Assembly (NCBI GenBank): GCA_009777005.1
Contig: WRMT01000004.1
Span: 1-30,208, forward strand
Source of the DNA: Methanobrevibacter sp.
GTDB lineage: Archaea; Methanobacteriota; Methanobacteria; Methanobacteriales; Methanobacteriaceae
Direction: 5' to 3'
Length of the DNA: 30,208 nucleotides
Positions 25,823-30,208 of this stretch are shown here, piece after piece (the first letter of the stretch is position 1; every line of letters begins with the position of its first letter). The position numbers and the translations under genes are program-made. The notes beneath the pieces are model-generated. The model was not told where the DNA came from. It was given only the letters and a program-made list of their open reading frames with translations, and did not search any database.

Positions 25823-27334
25823 ATGGATCAAGTTATACCTGAAAATATTAAATTTAGAATAAAAAATTTTGGACCTATTTGTAATGGGGATTTAGAAACA
25901 AATAATTTTACAATTTTCATAGGACCTAATAATTCAGGAAAATCTTATGCTTCATTATTAATTTCTGCAATAGCAAGTTATTCTAATAGTATGCACGAAA
26001 AACTCAAATCTTCAGATTTTCGTTATCATGATGAATTATTCTCTTCTTTAGAAAAAAATTATAACTCTCTCTTGAAAGAAATATATAATGATGTTTATGA
26101 GTATGTTAAGGAAAATCCTCATTTTGAAAAACCTTTTTTATTAAATAAAGAAAATATAAATATTATTTTTAAAAAAATTATTTGGCCATTATATTCTAAA
26201 GTTTTTTCCATGGAACTTGAATTAATGATATCCCCAAGTGACATTAAAGATTTAGTAATGAAAAATACTAATAATTTTGAAATTGAGTATGAAAATCTTG
26301 TTATTAAAAATAGTAAAAATTCTATTATTTTACTAAAATCTGATATTTCTGTGAAAGAAACATTTTTTGCAGTATCCTCTGTGGACATAGATTCCGTTAA
26401 CAGCCATATGATACAAAGTAAAGTGACAAATGAAAATTTTATTTTTAAAATAAATTATCCAATTTTTGCTTCAAAAATTTTTAGTGAAAGTAATATTGAT
26501 GATTCTGATAATTCGAAAGTTGATATCCTATTTAAAATTATTGTAGCTAATAGTGAAGTTATGTTGATTAATTTTCTTTTTGGTCAAAATACGTATTATA
26601 TGCCAGTTGGAAAAACTGAAGTAATGCATAATTTTTTAAAGATTATTTCACAATCACTAAAGAATGAATATCATGGATACTCTCAATCCCAAAAAAAACT
26701 TGCTGGAGATATAGTAGACATTAATAAGAATCTCAAAAGAGATTATTTTAAACTGGCAACTGAGCTTGAAAATGAAATTTTCAATGGAGAGATATCAATT
26801 GAAATTGATGAGGATATTCCTAATGTGTTTTATAAAAGAGAAGATGGTCTTAAAATTTCAACTAAACAAGCATCGTCTTCAATTGCTGAATTAGGACCTA
26901 TAATATTATATTTAAAACATATTTTACGTTCAGGAGATCTTTTAATCATTGAAGAGCCAGAATCACATTTAAATCCTAAAAATCAAGAAATATTCATCAA
27001 ATATTTAGTTAAAGCTATGAATAATGGTTTAAAAGTCTTGATAACAACACATAGTGATTATATATTAGAAAAAGTTAACAATTTTATCAAATTAAACAAT
27101 ATTGCTGATAATGCAAATAAAAAGAAAATAATGAATAACTGGAATTACGATGAGGATTGTTTATTAGATTCTGATAAAATTAATGTATATTCTTTTAAAA
27201 AAACAGGAGAATATTCATTTGAACCTAAAAAATTAAATATTTCCAAGTTAGGAATTGAAGAATCAGATTTTGAAGAAATTAATAAAAGGTTATATGATGA
27301 ATCTGATGATATATTGGATGAATTACTGGAATGA
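25823..27334 (+). CDS. OLD/ABC-type AAA ATPase (possible defence ATPase)
   Basis: A 503-residue ATPase of the AAA_15/AAA_21 group (ABC/SMC-like heads). FRIKNFGPICNGDLETNNF opens the head. Walker A is IGPNNSGKS (33-41), and a YYMPVGKTEVM segment matches the usual Y.PA.RxG region. The signature-like SSSIAELGPI lies near 350, Walker B LLIIEEPESHLNP near 372-384 and the H-loop TTHSDYIL near 407-414. It has no TOPRIM domain, so it is not a full OLD nuclease. Such ATPases often pair with a separate nuclease or TOPRIM effector in phage defence. Here the stop codon overlaps the ATG of the next reading frame (ATGA), showing translational coupling. SD AGAGGAGT is strong. Repeats precede the gene. A defence role is inferred from architecture. 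Confidence 0.8.
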   Translation: MDQVIPENIKFRIKNFGPICNGDLETNNFTIFIGPNNSGKSYASLLISAIASYSNSMHEKLKSSDFRYHDELFSSLEKNYNSLLKEIYNDVYEYVKENPHFEKPFLLNKENINIIFKKIIWPLYSKVFSMELELMISPSDIKDLVMKNTNNFEIEYENLVIKNSKNSIILLKSDISVKETFFAVSSVDIDSVNSHMIQSKVTNENFIFKINYPIFASKIFSESNIDDSDNSKVDILFKIIVANSEVMLINFLFGQNTYYMPVGKTEVMHNFLKIISQSLKNEYHGYSQSQKKLAGDIVDINKNLKRDYFKLATELENEIFNGEISIEIDEDIPNVFYKREDGLKISTKQASSSIAELGPIILYLKHILRSGDLLIIEEPESHLNPKNQEIFIKYLVKAMNNGLKVLITTHSDYILEKVNNFIKLNNIADNANKKKIMNNWNYDEDCLLDSDKINVYSFKKTGEYSFEPKKLNISKLGIEESDFEEINKRLYDESDDILDELLE

Positions 27335-27829
27335 TTCTTATGACCATTGTCAATCCAGCTTTAATAATTAAAGAACATTAAAAGACCTAAGTATGATGGT
27401 TGTAATTGTTTTCATGAAAGTAGGTGCAATGAAAATAGATGTGAGGTTTCAGGAGCAACAACTAGATCTTTCATTATTTTAAATGGAGATGAAATTAAAA
27501 TTCCTCATAATCCTAATGAGGATTCTGCTGATTGCATATTTATTAAACATAATTTCAGGAATGAAAAGGTTAAAATTATCATTGTTGAATTAAAAAGCTC
27601 TAGATGTAAATTAGAGAAATTAAAACGTAAGTTCCAATATACTGGTTTAAGGATATTAAATGCTTTTAAAGAAAATGATTTAGATGAACCTATCATTAAA
27701 TTTGTGTTGTTAGGTAAATTAGAAAGCCATGCAAGAAAAGTAAAAAATTATGATTTGATTCGAATAGGATCCAAGTCAAGACCATTTAAGGTTAAAAATT
27801 GTGTAATTCATATAAATGAACTTTTTTAG
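27331..27829 (+). pseudogene. Frameshifted partner of the ATPase, PD-(D/E)XK-like
   Basis: Starts with ATG inside the ATPase stop (ATGA). Frame 1 reads MILMTIVNPALIIKEH, then TAA at 27379. A +1 shift there opens a second frame to TAG at 27827-27829, which lacks an ATG of its own. The joined product is about 165 residues. It has a Cys cluster (CNCFHESRC, then NENRC) that could bind a metal, then DSADCIFI, KVKIIIVELKSSR and KFQYTGLRIL. An Asp followed some 20 residues later by ExK (ELK) is the PD-(D/E)XK nuclease pattern. The good codon structure on both sides of one shift suggests a recent single-base indel, a sequencing error or, less likely, programmed frameshifting at the TAA. It would be the effector partner of the ATPase. 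No closer family was recognised. Confidence 0.6.
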
Positions 27830-27872
27830 TTGTAATAAATTGATTAATATCTAATATTTCTGTAAAAACTAT

Positions 27873-28180
27873 AAATCATGTGATTTAGCAGATAATTTAA
27901 AATTTAAACCAAATTAAATTCTTTTTTTCAACTTTAAATCATGTGATTTAGTAGTTAATTTGGAATTTAAACCAAATTAAATTCTTTTTTTCAACTTTAA
28001 ATCATGTGATTTAGTAGTTAATTTGGAATTTAAACCAAATTAAATTCTTTTTTTCAACTATAAATTATGTGATTTAGTAGTTAATTTGGAATTTAAACCA
28101 AATTAAATTCTTTTTTTTCAACTTTAAATCATGTGATTTAGCAGTTAATTTGGAATTTAAACCAAATTAAATTCTTTTTT
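27873..28180. repeat. Five tandem 63-bp repeats with nested inverted repeats
   Basis: Units begin at 27873, 27936, 27999, 28062 and 28126 (period 63, once 64). Each contains TAAATCA-TG-TGATTTA (AAATTA in unit 4), an inverted repeat with a 2-bp spacer. The four later units also carry TAATTTGG...CCAAATTA with an 8-bp spacer. All parts are conserved between units, so there are no variable spacers and this is not CRISPR. It lies between convergent genes. Confidence 0.9.
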
Positions 28181-28239
28181 GTCACTGTAGAAATCTTTAT
28201 TTTTATAGTGCTAAATTAATAGTTGTACAAACATTCTCA

Positions 28240-29205
28240 TTATTGTGATTTTAATTGTTGAAAAAAGCTTTGAAATTCTTCAGGATTAATAATTCCTTTT
28301 TCAGTGATAATCCCTGTAATTAAATCTTTTGGAACAATGTCAAAAGCAGGATTAATAACTTCGGTTCCTTTTGGACAAATTCTAGTTCCCCCATAATGAG
28401 TTACCTCTTCTGAACCTCTTTCTTCTATCTCTGCATCATAAATAGAAATATCAAAATCAAATGTGCTTAATGGTGCAGCTACATAGAAAGGAATCTGAAA
28501 TCGTTTTGCAGCTAATGCTACCAAAAGTGAGCCAATTTTATTAGCTATTCCATCACTAGCTACTCTATCTGCTCCAATAATGACTTTATCAATCTTTCCT
28601 TGCTGCATTAAGTATCCACTAGCTACATCTGGAATAAGCTTTACTGGAATATTTTCTTCTTGCATTTCCCAAACACTAAGTCTTGCACCTTGACCTAATG
28701 GTCGAGTTTCATCGCAAATAACATTTATATCTTTTCCTTGGTGAAATGCTGATCTTACAACACCTAAAGCAGTTCCATAATCAACACAAGCAAGAGCACC
28801 AGCATTACAATGTGTTAAAATTGTATCTCCATCGTTTATGATTTCGCTCCCATGTCTGCCAATAGCTAAGTTAGTTTCAATATCTTCCTTATACATTGTT
28901 AACGCTTCTTGAACAGGATCATTTGATGTTAATACTCTATCAACTGCCCAAAATAAGTTAATAGCTGTTGGCCTTGAAGATTTTATTTCTTCAGCTACTA
29001 TTTCTAAATTTTCATCTTTTAGGTGAGCTAATACCATACCAAAAGCTGCAGCTACTCCAATAGCTGGTGCACCACGAACAACCATTGTTTTAATAGCTAT
29101 TATTACATCTTTATAGCTATTACATGTAAAAAAAGTTACCTCATCAGGTAACTTTGTCTGATCAATAAGGATAAGTTTATTATCTTTCCATTCCATTGTT
29201 TTCAT
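28240..29205 (-). CDS. mtnA: MtnA-type methylthioribose-1-phosphate isomerase
   Basis: An aldose-ketose isomerase of 321 residues in the MtnA/eIF2B-alpha family. MtnA converts 5-methylthioribose 1-phosphate to the ribulose form in methionine salvage; in methanogens related enzymes also act on 5-deoxyribose compounds. Family marks are RGAPAIGVAAAFG (44-56), the catalytic-Cys segment THCNAGALA (Cys133), ETRPLGQGARL, and GADRV (Asp213) followed by ASDGIANKIGS. I start at ATG 29205 (MKTMEWKDNKLILID), the family's normal beginning, with GTGA upstream. The open frame reaches a GTG at 29223 and beyond, because it runs in phase with the decayed gene upstream. There are no other salvage genes nearby. 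The repeat array at 27873-28180 lies just beyond its 3' end. Confidence 0.9.
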   Translation of the reverse strand: MKTMEWKDNKLILIDQTKLPDEVTFFTCNSYKDVIIAIKTMVVRGAPAIGVAAAFGMVLAHLKDENLEIVAEEIKSSRPTAINLFWAVDRVLTSNDPVQEALTMYKEDIETNLAIGRHGSEIINDGDTILTHCNAGALACVDYGTALGVVRSAFHQGKDINVICDETRPLGQGARLSVWEMQEENIPVKLIPDVASGYLMQQGKIDKVIIGADRVASDGIANKIGSLLVALAAKRFQIPFYVAAPLSTFDFDISIYDAEIEERGSEEVTHYGGTRICPKGTEVINPAFDIVPKDLITGIITEKGIINPEEFQSFFQQLKSQ

Positions 29206-29509
29206 AAGATTCACTTTAATCACTTCTAATAAAAAAGATTTACTTAAGCTATAATCCCTTTTTTCAAGAAGTTTATTTTTTATTATATCAATTTTTGTAC
29301 TTTCTTCAGGTTTTATCTTGAATTGAACAGAAACACGTTTTTTTTTTAAAAATCTAAATTGTTATTAGAAAAATCATCAATAACATATCTTATTAAAACT
29401 GCTTTGTTAAATTGGAATTATTTTCTTTATTTAAATTTTCAACAAATCTTTTTAACTCAAGATTTACATTCTATTTTAACCTAAAACTCATTCCAACAGA
29501 ATTATTCAT
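29206..29509 (-). pseudogene. Decayed tandem ribbon-helix-helix protein
   Basis: Read on the minus strand from ATG 29509, the sequence gives MNNSVGMSFRLK, a TAG (29471-29473), NVNLELKRFVENLNKENNSN and LTK. After a one-base shift it continues AVLIRYVIDDFSNNNLDF, a second stop beside an A run, then KRVSVQFKIKPEESTKIDII and LLEKRDYSLSKSFLLEVIK, running in phase into the mtnA frame. The two halves each look like a beta strand plus two helices, as in ribbon-helix-helix DNA-binding proteins. Two stops and a shift mean it is not functional as it stands. Recognition is by eye only. Confidence 0.45.
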
Positions 29510-29572
29510 AAAAAACTCTTTTTTGTTCCATCTTATTTATCCCACATCCTGTTTAAACCTTTCTTTCAATAA

Positions 29573-29842
29573 TTAAATTTTTTTATAAATATTACTTCTT
29601 TTGCCTATGTTTATTATTTCAATTTGATGTAGATTTTCATTTATAATGAAAAAAATCCTATAATCTTTTTTTCTTATCTTTCTTTCTTTTTTCTTCCCAC
29701 TTTTCAGTATTTCAGATGCATAAGGGTTTTTTGAAAGTTCTTTAATACTATCTAATAAAAATTTTAAATTTATTTTGTCTTTTTTACTTAATTTGATTAA
29801 ATATTTATCTGATTTTCTATTGAAAACAATTTCATAACCCAT
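29573..29842 (-). CDS. RelE/ParE-like toxin
   Basis: A small basic protein of 89 residues from ATG 29842 (MGYEIVFNRKSDKYLIKLSK). The order of an IVFNRKSDKYLIKL strand-helix, KINLKFLLDSIKELSKNPYA, the central basic KKKERKIRKKDYRIFFIIN and closing HQIEIINIGKR...IYKKI is that of the RelE/ParE superfamily. RelE members cleave mRNA on the ribosome and ParE members poison gyrase; which applies here cannot be told. The frame is open to 29866, but the ATG at 29842 is preferred: it overlaps the antitoxin end by 11 bases, as expected for translationally coupled toxin-antitoxin pairs. Its 3' side abuts the decayed ribbon-helix-helix gene. Confidence 0.85.
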   Translation of the reverse strand: MGYEIVFNRKSDKYLIKLSKKDKINLKFLLDSIKELSKNPYASEILKSGKKKERKIRKKDYRIFFIINENLHQIEIINIGKRSNIYKKI

Positions 29843-30074
29843 ATCTTTTTTCAAGATCATCAACATCCACTTTTATTCCTTTCCCTGCCGCTATTTCTGC
29901 TCTTCCCTCCTCTATATCTTTCATTAACTCTTCTTTGGTTTGCCCTAATTCAAATGCAAGGATTTCAAAATCTTCATCTGTTTCAAGAGTATCTATATTT
30001 CCACATTCATCTGCAACATACATTATTTCTTTTTTCTTACTGGCTATTTCTGTTTTTTTGGATATTGTTGTCAT
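29832..30074 (-). CDS. Antitoxin of the RelE/ParE-like pair
   Basis: An acidic 80-residue protein encoded directly upstream of the toxin and overlapping it by 11 bases, the usual order for such pairs. The N-terminal part (KKTEIASKKKEIMYVADECG) is basic and could hold the DNA-binding half. The C-terminal part (GQTKEELMKDIEEGRAEIAA, then DVDDLEKRYGL) is helical and acidic, suitable for wrapping the toxin. SD AAGGAAAT precedes ATG 30074. The exact antitoxin family is not assigned. Pairs of this type normally repress their own promoter, which would lie in the T-rich stretch to the right. Confidence 0.8.
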   Translation of the reverse strand: MTTISKKTEIASKKKEIMYVADECGNIDTLETDEDFEILAFELGQTKEELMKDIEEGRAEIAAGKGIKVDVDDLEKRYGL

Positions 30075-30118
30075 TTTTTATTTCCTTTTTTTTATAAATA
30101 TTATATTTTTTAAATTAG

Positions 30119-30168
<50 letters not shown>

Positions 30169-30208
30169 GTTTTTTAAAAAAAATAAAATTTAAATTTAAA
30201 AAAAAAAA

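Noticed and set aside
27740..27780. tRNA-like T-arm (GATTCGAATAGGATCC)
   Set aside because: No acceptor or anticodon arm can be built around it, and it lies in the coding frame of the ATPase partner.
27873..28180. CRISPR array
   Set aside because: The whole 63-bp unit is conserved, including the parts that would be spacers, and no cas gene is nearby.

Overview
The window looks like a contig-end fragment of a very AT-rich methanogenic archaeon, most likely Methanobacteriales and Methanobrevibacter-like. The reasons are archaeal housekeeping genes (an archaeal RibL-type FAD synthetase, Trm5, HisA, an MtnA-type isomerase), FtsZ proteins of archaeal type, a CARDB surface protein, GGTG/GTGA ribosome binding sites and long A/T-only spacers. 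The genus is an inference. No tRNA, rRNA or CRISPR array was seen. A 40-base T run near the right edge suggests a contig end.

Layout. Left edge (1-1.7 kb): ribL and hisA, both minus strand. 2.1-4.6 kb: three 51-bp tandem repeats, then an HD-domain protein carrying two RyR domains. 5.0-11.4 kb: three tandem FtsZ paralogues on the minus strand, interleaved with a small Cys-rich zinc-ribbon-like protein and an unrecognised 459-residue protein. Only the middle paralogue keeps near-normal GTPase loops. 11.5-20.6 kb: an ARPP-1 family protein, a Nudix-TIR fusion, and a 1725-residue DUF4062 / P-loop STAND ATPase / 14 WD40 repeats / TIR / RyR-like protein. A truncated second DUF4062 copy follows, cut off by a short inverted-repeat element. 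20.6-23.3 kb: gene-poor spacer, a decayed tail of a CARDB-like gene, an intact CARDB surface protein and a small membrane-anchored protein. 23.9-25.1 kb: trm5. 25.8-27.8 kb: an OLD/ABC-type ATPase translationally coupled to a frameshifted partner that looks like a PD-(D/E)XK nuclease. 27.9-28.2 kb: five 63-bp tandem repeats. 28.2-30.1 kb: mtnA, a decayed tandem ribbon-helix-helix gene and a RelE/ParE-like toxin-antitoxin pair.

How the genes may work together. The 2.3-20.5 kb stretch reads as an accessory conflict or signalling island. Two TIR domains (potential NAD-consuming effectors), a Nudix domain on one of them, an ARPP-1 protein, an HD phosphohydrolase and RyR domains shared by the HD protein and the giant sensor all point to nucleotide or NAD-derived chemistry. 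The giant protein has the layout of a STAND immune sensor (cf. animal TEP1/NWD1). The three FtsZ copies embedded in this island, two with eroded catalytic loops, are the most unusual part. Whether they are targets, decoys or effectors cannot be told from sequence. A second possible defence unit (ATPase plus nuclease) and a toxin-antitoxin pair lie to the right. All functional links between these genes are inference from domain content and proximity.
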